The notes under the pieces: generated by a model
The model's database searches: none
Seen by the model: only the letters and a program-made list of their open reading frames with translations
What the model was told of the DNA's origin: nothing
Position numbers and translations under genes: made by a program
From: Phenylobacterium sp. SCN 70-31
GTDB lineage: Bacteria; Pseudomonadota; Alphaproteobacteria; Caulobacterales; Caulobacteraceae
Direction of reading: 5' to 3'
DNA: 64,000 nucleotides
Assembly: GCF_001724605.1 (NCBI RefSeq)
Contig: NZ_MEEX01000001.1
Span: 62,001-126,000, forward strand
In this document: piece by piece, positions 35,552 to 44,836 of the stretch
How the letters are laid out: each line of letters opens with the position of its first letter
Numbering within the stretch: the first letter of the stretch is position 1

Positions 35552-36421
35552 ATGCAGAAGACCGAGGACAGACCCGCCGCCCAGGCCGCCGCCCGGACGC
35601 CCGCATATGCGACGATCATGGTCCACGCCGAACCCGGCGCCGGCGCATCCGCCCGCGTCGCGGCTGCGGCCCAGCTCGCCCGCGATCTCGACGCCCGCCT
35701 CATCGGCCTGGGCGCCGAGACGTTCGACCCGTTTCCCACGCCCGATCCGTTCTCGGGCTATGCGGCTGGCGAATGGGTGGCCCTGATCCAGGACCAGATC
35801 CTCAAGGACCTGAAGACCGCCGAAGCCGCCTTCCGCCGCGACGCCGCCGGCGCGGACGTCGAGTGGCGCACAGAGCAGGCCTATCCGCACGAGGCCCTGG
35901 CGTGTCACGCCCGTGCGGCCGACCTCATCGTCGCCAGCGGCCGCCAGACCGGCGGCCGGGCCCGCTCGGCCGATCCCGCCGACGTGGTGATGACGGCGGG
36001 CCGCCCCGTCCTGATCGTCCCCGAAGGCCGGCGCAGACTGCGGGGCGACGCTGTCGTCGTCGCCTGGAAGAATACGCGCGAGTGCCGCCGCGCGCTGCAC
36101 GATGCGCTTCCGTTTCTGTCGGCTGCGACCGACGTGATCGTCCTGGCCGTCTGCAAGCCGGACTCGGCCGAGGCGGCCGAGGCCGAGGTCGCCGACGTCG
36201 CCGCAAGCCTGCGCCGCCACGGCGTTCCGGCCCGTGGCCAGGTCTCGCGCCTGGACAGCGCCGCGGTCAGCGAGGAGATCCAGCGGGTGGCCGACGACGC
36301 CGGGGCCGACCTCCTGGTGTGCGGGGCCTTCGGTCACAGCCGGCTGCGGGAATGGGTCTTCGGCGGGGTCACCGACGACTTCATTCATCGGCCCGGCCGG
36401 TTCATCCTGATGAGCCACTGA
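35552..36421 (+). CDS. Universal stress protein, tandem UspA domain
   Basis: 289 aa from ATG 35552 (GGAG upstream). The C-terminal unit has the nucleotide-binding-like GAFGHSRLREWVFGG; the N-terminal unit is divergent. It lies 70 bp after fixK, in an apparent fixK-usp-cytochrome-usp-fixL run. Tandem Usp proteins are often induced at low oxygen in FixLJ/DosR-type regulons. No FixK box lies directly upstream, so it probably depends on the fixK promoter. Confidence 0.85.
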   Translation: MQKTEDRPAAQAAARTPAYATIMVHAEPGAGASARVAAAAQLARDLDARLIGLGAETFDPFPTPDPFSGYAAGEWVALIQDQILKDLKTAEAAFRRDAAGADVEWRTEQAYPHEALACHARAADLIVASGRQTGGRARSADPADVVMTAGRPVLIVPEGRRRLRGDAVVVAWKNTRECRRALHDALPFLSAATDVIVLAVCKPDSAEAAEAEVADVAASLRRHGVPARGQVSRLDSAAVSEEIQRVADDAGADLLVCGAFGHSRLREWVFGGVTDDFIHRPGRFILMSH

Positions 36422-36438
36422 ACCGACGGCGAGGTCCC

Positions 36439-36798
36439 ATGCGAAGACCGGCGATCATCCTGGGCCTGTTCGCCCTCGGCCTTCCCCTTCTCGGCGTGGG
36501 GGCCTGCGCCACCACGCCGGCGGCGCCAGCCGTGGCGGGACTGGACCCCGCCGCCGAACGGGGGGCCGCCTTCGCGGCGCGCCGCTGCGCCGGATGTCAC
36601 ACCGTCGGCCTCGACGATGGCGGGGCGCAGGACGGGCCGTCCTTCCGGGATCTGGCGCGGCGCTACAACGCGGTCTCCCTCCAGAAGCGCTTCACCGAGG
36701 TCGCCGAGCACGGTTTCGACCGCATGCCCCCGGTCAGCTTCACGGTCTCCGAGGCCGAGGACCTGATCGCCTATCTTCAGACCATGCGCCGGGAGTGA
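36439..36798 (+). CDS. Small periplasmic c-type cytochrome
   Basis: 119 aa. It has a signal sequence with possible lipobox (VGAC, Cys about 23), one haem motif CAGCH, and the distal Met ligand in FDRMPPVSF. It has the dimensions of a class I electron carrier. It lies 17 bp after the first usp gene and 21 bp before the second. It may deliver electrons to the cbb3 oxidase encoded downstream (inference from context). The ATG follows GAGG. Confidence 0.88.
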   Translation: MRRPAIILGLFALGLPLLGVGACATTPAAPAVAGLDPAAERGAAFAARRCAGCHTVGLDDGGAQDGPSFRDLARRYNAVSLQKRFTEVAEHGFDRMPPVSFTVSEAEDLIAYLQTMRRE

Positions 36799-36819
36799 GC
36801 CGGCGCGGAGACCTTCGAC

Positions 36820-37668
36820 ATGCCTTTCCGCGACATCCTTCTCACCGCCCTCACCTATCCCGACGCCACCCCCGATAGGGCGCTGCGCAGCGGCGTGGCC
36901 CTGGCGCGACGGTTCGGCGGCGACCTGACGCTGCTGGTCCCGCGGATCGACATCCCCCAGGTGGGCAATCCCCTCGCCCGCGCGCTCATGGATTTCGACC
37001 GGATCGCCAGCCTGGAGACGGCGCGCAGCGCCGCGACGGCCAGCCTGGAGGCGACCTGCGCCGCGATCGCGGCCGAGGAGTCGGGCGTCGCCCTGCGCAC
37101 CGAGACGCTGTCCGTGGCGCTGTACGACGAGGCCGAAGCCATCTGCCGGGTCGCCCGCACCCGTGATCTGGCGCTCACCCCGATCGGCCCCGAGGTCGCC
37201 GCCGACCGGAGCCTGGCCGAAGCCCTGCTGTTCGGGTCGGGGCGGCCGATCCTGGTCTATCCCGAGGCGGCCGAGGTCGCGCCAGCCGACGGCTTCCGGC
37301 ACGTCGCCGTCGCCTGGGATGGAAGCGCCCGGGCCGCACGGGCGACAGCCGACGCCCTCCCGGCGCTGGCGCGCGCCGACCGGGTCTCGATCTTCGCCGC
37401 CCTGGGCGAGAAGACCGAGGTGGTCGCGGGGGGGGCCGCGCCGCTGGTCCGCCACCTGGCGCGCCACGGGATCGAGGCCGTCGTCGACGAGCGCGGCGGC
37501 GAAGGTCGGACGATCGGCCGGCGCCTGGGCGACTTCGTCGCGGACGCCGCGCCGGACCTGCTCGTGATGGGGGGCTTCGGCCATGCGCGGCTGCGCCAGT
37601 TCGTCCTCGGCGGCGCCACGGCGGCCGTGCTGGAAGCCCCGCCTTGCCCGGTCCTGATGTCCCACTGA
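36820..37668 (+). CDS. Universal stress protein, tandem UspA domain
   Basis: 282 aa, two Usp units. The second has [14 protein letters not shown] and [16 protein letters not shown], the nucleotide-binding signature. It is a paralogue of the protein at 35552. It sits between the cytochrome and fixL. Confidence 0.87.
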   Translation: MPFRDILLTALTYPDATPDRALRSGVALARRFGGDLTLLVPRIDIPQVGNPLARALMDFDRIASLETARSAATASLEATCAAIAAEESGVALRTETLSVALYDEAEAICRVARTRDLALTPIGPEVAADRSLAEALLFGSGRPILVYPEAAEVAPADGFRHVAVAWDGSARAARATADALPALARADRVSIFAALGEKTEVVAGGAAPLVRHLARHGIEAVVDERGGEGRTIGRRLGDFVADAAPDLLVMGGFGHARLRQFVLGGATAAVLEAPPCPVLMSH

Positions 37669-37745
37669 GCGGCGCGGCGCGTCGCACCACGGCGGAGATC
37701 GCCCCCGGCTTGTCACCGGCGCCCGTCGGCCGTAGGGGTGACGAT

Positions 37746-39242
37746 GTGGATGCGGAGTCGACACTTCGCGGGGGGCGCGCATTTCCGGGCCGGGCCGTGG
37801 GCTACGGTGTCGCCATTGCGGCCGGCGGCGCCTGCGCGGCTGTCCGGATGTTCCTCGACGGCGCCTATGACGGCCGGCCCGACTTCCTGCTCTTCATCCC
37901 GGCGGTGCTGGCCGCGGGCGCGTTCGGCGGCGTGGGCCCCGCGCTGCTCGCCACGGCCCTCGCCCTCGCCTTCTATCTGCTGACCCTGGGCTCCGCCATC
38001 GCTGGAGATCCCCAGAGCGTGATCTCGATGGTGCTGTTCATCGCCATCGGCCTGGCCTGCGGCTTCGCCGGCCAGGCCATGAACCGCTATGCGCGCGCGG
38101 CGGCGGCGGCCGTCGAGGACCTCGCCGCGCGCGAGGCGCATCTCCAGTCGATCCTCGACACCGTGCCCGACGCCATGATCGTCATCGACGAGCACGGGAT
38201 CATGCAGTCGTTCAGCACCGCCGCCGAGCGCCAGTTCGGCTGGTCGGCCGACGAGGCCATCGGCCGGAACGTCAGCCAACTGATGCCCGAACCCTACCGC
38301 TCGGCGCACGACGCCTATCTGGGCCGCTACCTCCAGACGGGCGAGCGGCGGATCATCGGCATCGGCCGCGTGGTGGTGGGCGAGCGCAAGGACGGCACCA
38401 CGTTTCCCATGGAGCTGGCGGTCGGCGAGATGCACTCGGGCGAGCGGCGCTATTTCACGGGCTTCGTCCGCGATCTCAGCGAGCGCCAGGCGGCCGAGCG
38501 GCGATTGCAGGATCTCCAGGGCGAACTGGTCCACGTCTCGCGGCTGACCGCCCTGGGCGAGATGGCCTCGGCGCTGGCGCACGAGCTGAACCAGCCCCTG
38601 ACCGCGGCCACCAACTTCATGAAGGGCTGCCTGGTCCTGCTGAAGCGCCAGCCCACCGACGTGGCGCGGCTGGAGGACATGATCTCCCAGGGGGCCGACC
38701 AGGCCCTGCGCGCCGGCCACATCATCCGTCGCCTGCGCGACTTCGTGGCCAAGGGCGAGGCCGAGCGGAGGATCGAGAACCTGCCGACCCTGCTCGAAGA
38801 GGCCGGCGCCCTGGCGATGGTGGGCGCCCGCGAGCGCAACGTCCGCCTGCGCTTCGAGATGGACCCCGGCGTGAACCTCGTGCTGGCCGACAAGGTGCAG
38901 ATCCAGCAGGTGGCGCTCAACCTGATCCGCAACGCGGTGGAGGCGATGGACGGCGCCGAGCGCAAGGATCTGGTCGTGGGCGCGAAGCCCGCGGCCGACG
39001 ACCTGGTGGAGGTCTGGGTCTCGGACACCGGCCACGGAATCAGCGACGAAGCGGCGGGGCAGCTCTTCCAGCCTTTCATGACCACCAAGGCGCATGGCAT
39101 GGGGATCGGGCTGTCCATCTCCAGGACCATCATCGAGGCGCACGGGGGACGGATCTGGGCCGAACCCAATCCCGCGGGCGGGGCGGTCTTTCGCTTCACC
39201 CTCCGCGGCGTGCGCGAGGAGGAGCTGACGGACGATGAGTAG
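37746..39242 (+). CDS. fixL: Oxygen-sensing histidine kinase FixL
   Basis: 498 aa from GTG 37746, which follows GTAGGGG. It has N-terminal membrane segments (about 15-110), then a haem-binding PAS domain with proximal His188 ([11 protein letters not shown]) and distal Arg208 (RRIIGIGR), spaced 20 residues as in known FixL. The phosphoacceptor is His279 in LAHELNQPL and the ATPase domain includes [10 protein letters not shown] and GHGISDEA. Oxygen loss from haem would activate phosphorylation of FixJ. It overlaps fixJ by 8 bp. Confidence 0.95.
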   Translation: MDAESTLRGGRAFPGRAVGYGVAIAAGGACAAVRMFLDGAYDGRPDFLLFIPAVLAAGAFGGVGPALLATALALAFYLLTLGSAIAGDPQSVISMVLFIAIGLACGFAGQAMNRYARAAAAAVEDLAAREAHLQSILDTVPDAMIVIDEHGIMQSFSTAAERQFGWSADEAIGRNVSQLMPEPYRSAHDAYLGRYLQTGERRIIGIGRVVVGERKDGTTFPMELAVGEMHSGERRYFTGFVRDLSERQAAERRLQDLQGELVHVSRLTALGEMASALAHELNQPLTAATNFMKGCLVLLKRQPTDVARLEDMISQGADQALRAGHIIRRLRDFVAKGEAERRIENLPTLLEEAGALAMVGARERNVRLRFEMDPGVNLVLADKVQIQQVALNLIRNAVEAMDGAERKDLVVGAKPAADDLVEVWVSDTGHGISDEAAGQLFQPFMTTKAHGMGIGLSISRTIIEAHGGRIWAEPNPAGGAVFRFTLRGVREEELTDDE

Positions 39243-39843
39243 TGAGCCGGTCGTGCATCTGATCGACGACGACGAGGCCGTGCGGGTGTCGCTGGGCTTC
39301 GTCCTGGAGATGAACGACCTGCCCGCCAGGGCGTATGGCTCGGCGCCCGAGTTCCTGGAGGTGGCCGAGTCCCTGACCCACGGCTGCATCGTCACCGACG
39401 TCCGCATGCCCGAGATGAGCGGCCTGGACCTCGTACGTCGGCTGAAGGAGCGCGGCGTGGCCCTGCCCGTCATCGTCATCACCGGCCACGGCGACGTGCC
39501 GCTGGCGGTCGAGGCCATGCGCGCGGGCGTGATCGACTTCATCGAGAAGCCGTTCGAGGACGAGACCCTGATCCGCTCGATCCGCACCGCGATCGCCGAG
39601 CAGGAGAAGACCGGGGTGCAGGATCAGGAGCGGCAGCGCTTCGAGCAGATGCTGGCCAGCCTGTCGCCCCGCGAGAAGGACGTGTTGCGCGGCGTCATCG
39701 CCGGCAAGATGAACAAGGTGATCGCTCACGAACTGGGCATCAGCCCCCGCACGGTCGAAGTCTACCGGGCGAACGTGATGAGCAAGACCCACGCGAACGG
39801 CCTCTCGGAACTGGTCCGCATCGCCCTCCTGGCCGGATTCTAG
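39235..39843 (+). CDS. fixJ: Response regulator FixJ
   Basis: 202 aa. The receiver domain has Asp55 in [11 protein letters not shown], the Thr of ITGHGD and Lys of EKPFED. A C-terminal LuxR-type helix-turn-helix ([33 protein letters not shown]) follows. It is translationally coupled to fixL. It would activate fixK. Confidence 0.95.
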   Translation: MSSEPVVHLIDDDEAVRVSLGFVLEMNDLPARAYGSAPEFLEVAESLTHGCIVTDVRMPEMSGLDLVRRLKERGVALPVIVITGHGDVPLAVEAMRAGVIDFIEKPFEDETLIRSIRTAIAEQEKTGVQDQERQRFEQMLASLSPREKDVLRGVIAGKMNKVIAHELGISPRTVEVYRANVMSKTHANGLSELVRIALLAGF

Positions 39844-39875
39844 GGCGCAGGCGTCAGGGCTGCGGCCTGGAAATG

Positions 39876-39889
39876 TTGCGGCATATCAA
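39876..39889 (+). promoter_or_regulatory. FixK/FNR-type box upstream of the fixT-like gene
   Basis: TTGCGGCATATCAA: matches TTGAT-N4-ATCAA except two bases of the left arm. Its centre is 41.5 bp from the A of the ATG at 39924. Confidence 0.6.
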
Positions 39890-39923
39890 GGCGCGCGCCG
39901 GACCGCCGCCGCATCCTGGCCCC

Positions 39924-40310
39924 ATGCTTGCGCCCGTTCCGGACCCGCCCATCGTCTTCGTCGTCGACGACGACGACGCCGTGCGGCGGGCGCTGGCTTT
40001 CACCCTCGACCTCGAAGGATTCCGCGTCGAGACCTTCGAGTCCGGCGAGGCCCTGCTGCTGACGGCGCCGGACGCCGCGGTCGACTGCCTGGTCATCGAC
40101 GAGCGTCTGCCGGGCGCCTCGGGCCTGGAAACCCTGCGCCTGTTCCGCGACCGGCGCGCGGGCGTGCCCGCGATCCTCATCACCAGCCATCCCAAGGCGG
40201 CCTTCCGCGCCGCCGCCGCCGAAGCGGCCGTCCCGATCCTGGAGAAGCCCCTGACGGGCGACCTGCTGGCGCCGGCCATACGCGACGCCATCGCCGCACG
40301 CGCGACCTAA
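39924..40310 (+). CDS. fixT: Single-domain receiver protein, FixT-like
   Basis: 128 aa, receiver domain only: acidic pocket VVDDDDA, phospho-Asp in VIDERLPG, ITS, and EKPL. In Caulobacter the receiver FixT is made under FixK control and inhibits FixL. Here the gene follows fixJ directly and has a FixK box, which fits that role. The Caulobacter protein is reported to bind an Fe-S cluster through several cysteines; this one has a single Cys (VDCLV), so that sensing would be absent. No Shine-Dalgarno is visible before the ATG. Confidence 0.8.
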   Translation: MLAPVPDPPIVFVVDDDDAVRRALAFTLDLEGFRVETFESGEALLLTAPDAAVDCLVIDERLPGASGLETLRLFRDRRAGVPAILITSHPKAAFRAAAAEAAVPILEKPLTGDLLAPAIRDAIAARAT

Positions 40311-40316
40311 AGAAAG

Positions 40317-40346
40317 AGCGCCGCCCAGCCGAAGCTGAACGGCGCT
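40317..40346 (-). terminator. Rho-independent terminator with UUCG loop
   Basis: Read on the minus strand: stem AGCGCCG/CGGCGCT with an inner CAGC-TTCG-GCTG hairpin, followed by CTCTTTCTTT. It lies about 55 bp past the 34-aa gene and probably ends its transcript. The hairpin may also serve the convergent fixT-like gene. Confidence 0.7.
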
Positions 40347-40401
40347 TACAGGGGGGGGCACGGCGGAGACCATCCCCTCGCCGGACGGAAACCCGCGGCG
40401 G

Positions 40402-40506
40402 CTACGCCCGGGAGTCGCCCAGCCGGTCCTTGATCCAGACGTACAGCACCACGCCGATGAAGGCGGCGTAGCCAGCGAGGACCAGGCTCAGGAACGGGGT
40501 GATCAT
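40402..40506 (-). CDS. 34-aa single-span membrane protein under a FixK box
   Basis: 34 aa: one hydrophobic helix of about 20 residues (FLSLVLAGYAAFIGVVLYVW) followed by a short charged tail KDRLGDSRA. The ATG has GGAG 8 nt upstream. A perfect FixK box centres 58 bp upstream, giving a predicted 17-nt leader, and a terminator follows. This layout supports a real small gene. It may be an accessory subunit of a terminal oxidase, like CydX or CcoQ, but it matches neither. Confidence 0.75.
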   Translation of the reverse strand: MITPFLSLVLAGYAAFIGVVLYVWIKDRLGDSRA

Positions 40507-40557
40507 GGATCGGTCTCCTTTCGTCGTGGAGAATGGCCCCCGCACAGGGCGTCCGCC

Positions 40558-40571
40558 TTGATCCCGATCAA
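40558..40571 (-). promoter_or_regulatory. Perfect FixK/FNR box
   Basis: TTGATCCCGATCAA, exact consensus. It lies between the hemN stop and the 34-aa gene start; the minus-strand gene is the only one positioned to use it. Confidence 0.8.
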
Positions 40572-40576
40572 AAGCT

Positions 40577-41962
40577 CTACAGTGCGCGCGAATGCCGACC
40601 GGCCTCGGGCGCGAAATAGGTGTCGAAGGCGGCGCAGACCGAGCGGACGACCAGGCGGCCATCGCCCACCACGCGCAGCCGGGCGCCCTCAAGGCGGACC
40701 AGGCCATCGGCCAGGAACGGAGCCAGGGCCTCGATGTCTCCGGCCAGGTCGGCCAGCACGCGCCGATGCTTCCGGCAGACCGCCTCCAGATCGACCGACA
40801 GGTCGCACATCAGCCGTTCGATGATCTCGCCCCGGAACCGGTCGTCCGCCGTCAGCTCCGCGCCGCGCGCCACGGGGAGCCGCCCGGCGGCCACCGCGGC
40901 CCGCCAAGTCACCTCCTGCGCCGCGTTCTGGACGAAGCCCTGCGGCAGCCGTCCGATCGCCGAGGCGCCCAGGCCCAGCAGCACCTCGGCGTCGTCGGTG
41001 GTGTAGCCCTGGAAGTTGCGGCGAAGCGCGCCGGCCTCCAGCGCCTGGGCCATCGGGTCGTCCGCACGGGCGAAGTGGTCCAGGCCCACGCGGACATAAC
41101 CCGCCGCGGCCAGCAGGACGGCCGCCTGTTCGGCCTGGTCGAGCCGCGCCACCGGGCCCGGCAGGGCGGCCTCGTCGATCAGCTGCTGGTGCGCCTTCAT
41201 CCACGGCACGTGGGCGTAGCCGAACAGGGCGATGCGCTCGGGCGCGAGGCCGACGATCGCCTCCAGGGTCGACAGGGTGTTGGCCACGGTCTGGTGCGGC
41301 AGCCCGTACATGAGGTCAATGTTGACCGACCCGACGCCAGCGTCGCGCAGCCAGCCGACGGCGTCGGCCACCTGCTCGAACGTCTCCTGCCGATTGATGG
41401 CCTGCTGGACCGCTGGGTCCAGGTTCTGCACGCCCAGGCTCGCGCGGTTCAGACCGTGGAAGGCGGCGGCCTCGACCCAGTCACGGGTAAGGTGGGCAGG
41501 ATCCAGCTCGGCGGCCAGTTGGACGTCGGGCGGGATGTCGAAGGCGCCCGCGAGACCCGCGAAGAGGCTGTCCAGATCCTCAGGGGTCAGCATGTTCGGC
41601 GACCCGCCGCCCAGGTGGATGTGGCTCACCGCCAGCCGGCGCGGCAGCGCCTCGCGCAGCAGGGTCGCCTCGCGCAGCAGGAGGCTCAGGTAGTCCGCCA
41701 CCGGCTCGTACCGGTTCACCGCGCGCGTGTTGCAGCCGCAGTACCAGCACAGGCGCGCGCAGAAGGGCACATGGACGTAGAGCGAGACCGGCCTGTCCGC
41801 CGCCAGCCCGGCCAGCCAGCCGCGATAGACGGCCTCGTCCACATGCGGGCCGAACTGCACGGCGGTGGGATAGCTCGTATAGCGCGGCGCGCGACCGTCG
41901 TAGCGGGCGACCAGGTCGGCCTGGCGGCGGGCGCGGGCGGTGACGATCGGATCGATGCTCAT
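40577..41962 (-). CDS. hemN: Oxygen-independent coproporphyrinogen III oxidase
   Basis: 461 aa radical-SAM enzyme. The cluster motif is C68-xxx-C72-xx-C75-x-C77 and the N-terminal PRYTSYPTA is diagnostic of HemN. It makes protoporphyrinogen without O2, supplying haem under low oxygen. It lies next to the cbb3 cluster with its own FixK box 34 bp upstream. No clear Shine-Dalgarno precedes the ATG. Confidence 0.95.
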   Translation of the reverse strand: MSIDPIVTARARRQADLVARYDGRAPRYTSYPTAVQFGPHVDEAVYRGWLAGLAADRPVSLYVHVPFCARLCWYCGCNTRAVNRYEPVADYLSLLLREATLLREALPRRLAVSHIHLGGGSPNMLTPEDLDSLFAGLAGAFDIPPDVQLAAELDPAHLTRDWVEAAAFHGLNRASLGVQNLDPAVQQAINRQETFEQVADAVGWLRDAGVGSVNIDLMYGLPHQTVANTLSTLEAIVGLAPERIALFGYAHVPWMKAHQQLIDEAALPGPVARLDQAEQAAVLLAAAGYVRVGLDHFARADDPMAQALEAGALRRNFQGYTTDDAEVLLGLGASAIGRLPQGFVQNAAQEVTWRAAVAAGRLPVARGAELTADDRFRGEIIERLMCDLSVDLEAVCRKHRRVLADLAGDIEALAPFLADGLVRLEGARLRVVGDGRLVVRSVCAAFDTYFAPEAGRHSRAL

Positions 41963-41995
41963 GCCGACCTATCGCCCGGACCGCGACCTCGCGCC

Positions 41996-42009
41996 CTGAT
42001 CCAGATCAA
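41996..42009 (-). promoter_or_regulatory. FixK/FNR box upstream of hemN
   Basis: CTGATCCAGATCAA on the plus strand; on the gene strand TTGATCTGGATCAG, one base from consensus. The centre is about 41 bp from the hemN ATG. Confidence 0.75.
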
Positions 42010-42030
42010 CGGCCCCCCGATGAACCGCTC

Positions 42031-42189
42031 TCAGGCGGCCGGCCGGTCGTCCGGATCTTCCGCCAGGATGCGCGCGGCGTCCCCGGCGGGATCGTCGTAC
42101 TGGTCGGCCTTCATCGTCCACCAGAATGCGCCCACGGCCATCAGGCCCAGGCCCAGCGAGAAGGGAGCGAGGAACATCAGGATGTCCAT
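42031..42189 (-). CDS. ccoS: cbb3 oxidase assembly protein CcoS
   Basis: 52 aa with one N-terminal membrane helix followed by AFWWTMKADQYDDPAGDA, the CcoS signature. It starts 13 bp inside the 3' end of ccoI. CcoS is needed for cofactor loading of the cbb3 oxidase. Confidence 0.9.
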   Translation of the reverse strand: MDILMFLAPFSLGLGLMAVGAFWWTMKADQYDDPAGDAARILAEDPDDRPAA

Positions 42190-44354
42190 GGACGGGCTCC
42201 GGTGCGGAGGGCGTTCAGCGTCACCACCAGCGACGACACCGACATGGCGATGGCGGCCACGAACGGATTGACGAATCCCAGCATCGCCGCCGGCGCGGCC
42301 AGGAGATTGTAGACCGTGGCCAGGCCGAAGTTCTCGAGGGCGCGGGTGCGGGCGTTGCGGGCGATGTCGACGGCGTCGACCACCGCGCCCAGCCGATCGC
42401 CCGAAAAGACCAGGTCGGCGGCGTTCTGGCTGGCCTCCAGCGCGGTTCCGGGCGCCATGGCGGCGTGCGCCTTGGCCAGCGCGCCGGCGTCGTTCAGGCC
42501 GTCGCCCACCATCAGCACCTTGCGGCCCTGCGCGGCCAGCGCGTCGACGGCGGCCGCCTTGTCCTGCGGCGAGCAGGCCGCGCGCCAGTCACCGACGCCG
42601 ACAGCCTCGGCGATCCGCGCCACGGGGCCCTCCAGATCGCCCGACAGCACCTGCACGGCCAGCCCGCGCGCCCTGAGCGCCGCCACGGCGTCGGCGGCGT
42701 CCGGACGCAGGCTGTCGGCGAAACGGAGGCGGACGCGGGTGTCGCCGTCGAATCCGAACCACAGTTCGGTCTCCTGGCCGTGGCTCTCGACGCCCAGGAA
42801 GGCCGCGCGGCCCAGGCGGGCGCGGCGGCCGTCGATCATGCCCTCGACACCCTGGCCGGCCACCTCGGCCACATCGCTCGCCATCGGCCCCTCGCCCGCC
42901 GCCTCGGCCAGCGCGCGCGCCAGCGGATGGCGCGAGGCCCGCGCCAGCGGCGCGGCCATCCGCACGACCTGCGGCGCGGCGTCGATCAGGCGGGGGCGGC
43001 CCATCGTGAGCACGCCCGTCTTGTCGAAGACCACGGTGTCGGCCTCGGCCAGACGCTCCAGCGCCGCGCCCGACTTCACCAGCACGCCCCGTCGGAACAG
43101 GCGCGCCGAGGCGGTGATCTGCACGGCCGGCACGGCCAGGCCCAGAGCGCAGGGACAGGTGACGATCAGCAGCGCCGCGGCCCGGATCAGCGCCTCGCGG
43201 GGGCCCAGGCCCACCATCCAGCCGCCCGCGAAGGTGAGGAGCGCCAGGCTGTGGACCACGGGCACATAGACGGCGGCGGCCTTGTCGGCGAGGCGGACAT
43301 AGCGCGACTTGGACTGGGCGCCGGCCTCGACCAGGCGGGCGATGGCGGCCACGGCCGAATCTTCGGAGCGCGCCATGGCGACCACGGTCAGCGCGCCGGA
43401 CAGGTTCAGCGCGCCGGCCCGGCATTCGCCCCCGATGGCGACGGCGGCGGGCGTCGTCTCGCCGGTGAGCAGGCTGTTGTCGAGTTCGGACGCGCCCGCG
43501 ACGATGCGGCTGTCGACCGGGATGCGCTCGCCCGGCCGGACCAGCAGCCGGTCGCCGGGCTGCACGTCGGCCAGGGGCCGGGCCGTCAGGCTCTCGTCGC
43601 CCAGGATCACGGTGGCGGTCGGCGACTGGAGCGCCAGGAGGTCGGCGGCGGCGCTGGACGCGCGGGCGCGGAGGCGATGCTCCAGCCAGCGGCCGATGAG
43701 CAGCAGGAATAGGAGCGAGACGGCGGCGTCGAAATAGGCGTCGCGGCCTTGAAGCACCGTCTCGGAGAAGCTGACGCCCAGGGTCAGCAGCACGCCGATC
43801 GAGATCGGCACGTCCATGTTCGCCCGCCGCGCCTTGAGCGACCTCCAGGCCGAGCGGAAGAAGGGCATGCCGGCGTAAAGGGCGCAGGGCGCGCCCACCA
43901 GGCCCGAGAACCACATCATCAGGGTGCGCGAGGCCGGCCCCAGTTCCTGGCCGAACAGCCCGGCCCAGACCGGCACCGAGAACATCATGGTGTTCATGAC
44001 GCCGAAGGCGGCGACAGCCATGGCCAGGATCAGCTCGCGGCCCTCGCGGTCGTGGGCGTCGCGCGCCTGCCCCGGATCATAGGGCGTCGCCGGATAGCCC
44101 AGGCGGCCCAGCGTCCGCACCACGGCGGCCGGATCGCCGCGCGGCCCCGCAAACTCCACCGCCAGCCGCTTCTGCGTCAGGTTCAGGCGCGCCGAGGCCA
44201 CGCCCGGAACGGCGGCGACCTCGCGCTCGATCTTCGACAGGCAGCCGGCGCAGCGGGCGTCGGGCACCAGCAGGTCGAGGCCCGCCCGCCCGTCGGCCTG
44301 CCGGCGCAGGAACGCCGAAAGGTCGGGCGCGTCGCTCTCCCAGGTCACGGCCAT
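42177..44354 (-). CDS. ccoI: Copper-transporting P-type ATPase CcoI
   Basis: 725 aa P1B ATPase. The N-terminal metal-binding CAGC is followed by eight membrane segments with the transport motif TCPCALGLAVP. The phosphorylated Asp is in FDKTGVLTMG and the hinge is MVGDGLNDAGAL. The ATG at 44354 gives the expected N-terminus. As CcoI it supplies copper to the CcoN active site. It overlaps ccoH. Confidence 0.94.
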   Translation of the reverse strand: MAVTWESDAPDLSAFLRRQADGRAGLDLLVPDARCAGCLSKIEREVAAVPGVASARLNLTQKRLAVEFAGPRGDPAAVVRTLGRLGYPATPYDPGQARDAHDREGRELILAMAVAAFGVMNTMMFSVPVWAGLFGQELGPASRTLMMWFSGLVGAPCALYAGMPFFRSAWRSLKARRANMDVPISIGVLLTLGVSFSETVLQGRDAYFDAAVSLLFLLLIGRWLEHRLRARASSAAADLLALQSPTATVILGDESLTARPLADVQPGDRLLVRPGERIPVDSRIVAGASELDNSLLTGETTPAAVAIGGECRAGALNLSGALTVVAMARSEDSAVAAIARLVEAGAQSKSRYVRLADKAAAVYVPVVHSLALLTFAGGWMVGLGPREALIRAAALLIVTCPCALGLAVPAVQITASARLFRRGVLVKSGAALERLAEADTVVFDKTGVLTMGRPRLIDAAPQVVRMAAPLARASRHPLARALAEAAGEGPMASDVAEVAGQGVEGMIDGRRARLGRAAFLGVESHGQETELWFGFDGDTRVRLRFADSLRPDAADAVAALRARGLAVQVLSGDLEGPVARIAEAVGVGDWRAACSPQDKAAAVDALAAQGRKVLMVGDGLNDAGALAKAHAAMAPGTALEASQNAADLVFSGDRLGAVVDAVDIARNARTRALENFGLATVYNLLAAPAAMLGFVNPFVAAIAMSVSSLVVTLNALRTGARPWTS

Positions 44355-44836
44355 GTCAGCCTCCGCTCGGCCGAAAGCCGTCCGCCCGAGGGGCCCTGGG
44401 CGGCGGCGGTCAGATCCCACGCGCCGCTCAGCCGTCCGACCGGAGCGACGTAGCGGCCCGGCTCGGCTTCGGTGAAGACGAGGTCGACCGCCCCGGCCGC
44501 GGTGGCCGGGCGTTCGAGCCGGCCGGCCACCGTCAAACCCGCCAGGGGGCGGCCATCGCGATCCACGACGACGAGGGCCACTTCGCCGGGCGCCGCCTCG
44601 GCCGCCGCGCGCCAGCCCAGGCGTTCCTGCGCCTCCAGGTCGGCGATCCGGCGGTTGTAGAGCAGGCCGTCCTCGTAGGGCGTGACCGACACCTGGCCCG
44701 GAAAGGTCCGATAGGCCAGCACCAGGAAGGCGACGTCCACGGCGATGACGACGCCGAAGAACCCCGTCACCAACGCCAGCACGTGCCAGCCGCGGATCTC
44801 GAACGGCCGCCGGACGGCGCGGTTATGAACACTCAT
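44345..44836 (-). CDS. ccoH: cbb3 oxidase assembly protein CcoH (FixH)
   Basis: 163 aa. The N-terminal membrane helix (HVLALVTGFFGVVIAVDVAFLVLA) is followed by a periplasmic beta domain ending WDLTAAAQGP...ERRL, as in FixH/CcoH. It overlaps ccoG by ATGA and ccoI by 10 bp. Confidence 0.9.
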   Translation of the reverse strand: MSVHNRAVRRPFEIRGWHVLALVTGFFGVVIAVDVAFLVLAYRTFPGQVSVTPYEDGLLYNRRIADLEAQERLGWRAAAEAAPGEVALVVVDRDGRPLAGLTVAGRLERPATAAGAVDLVFTEAEPGRYVAPVGRLSGAWDLTAAAQGPSGGRLSAERRLTWP

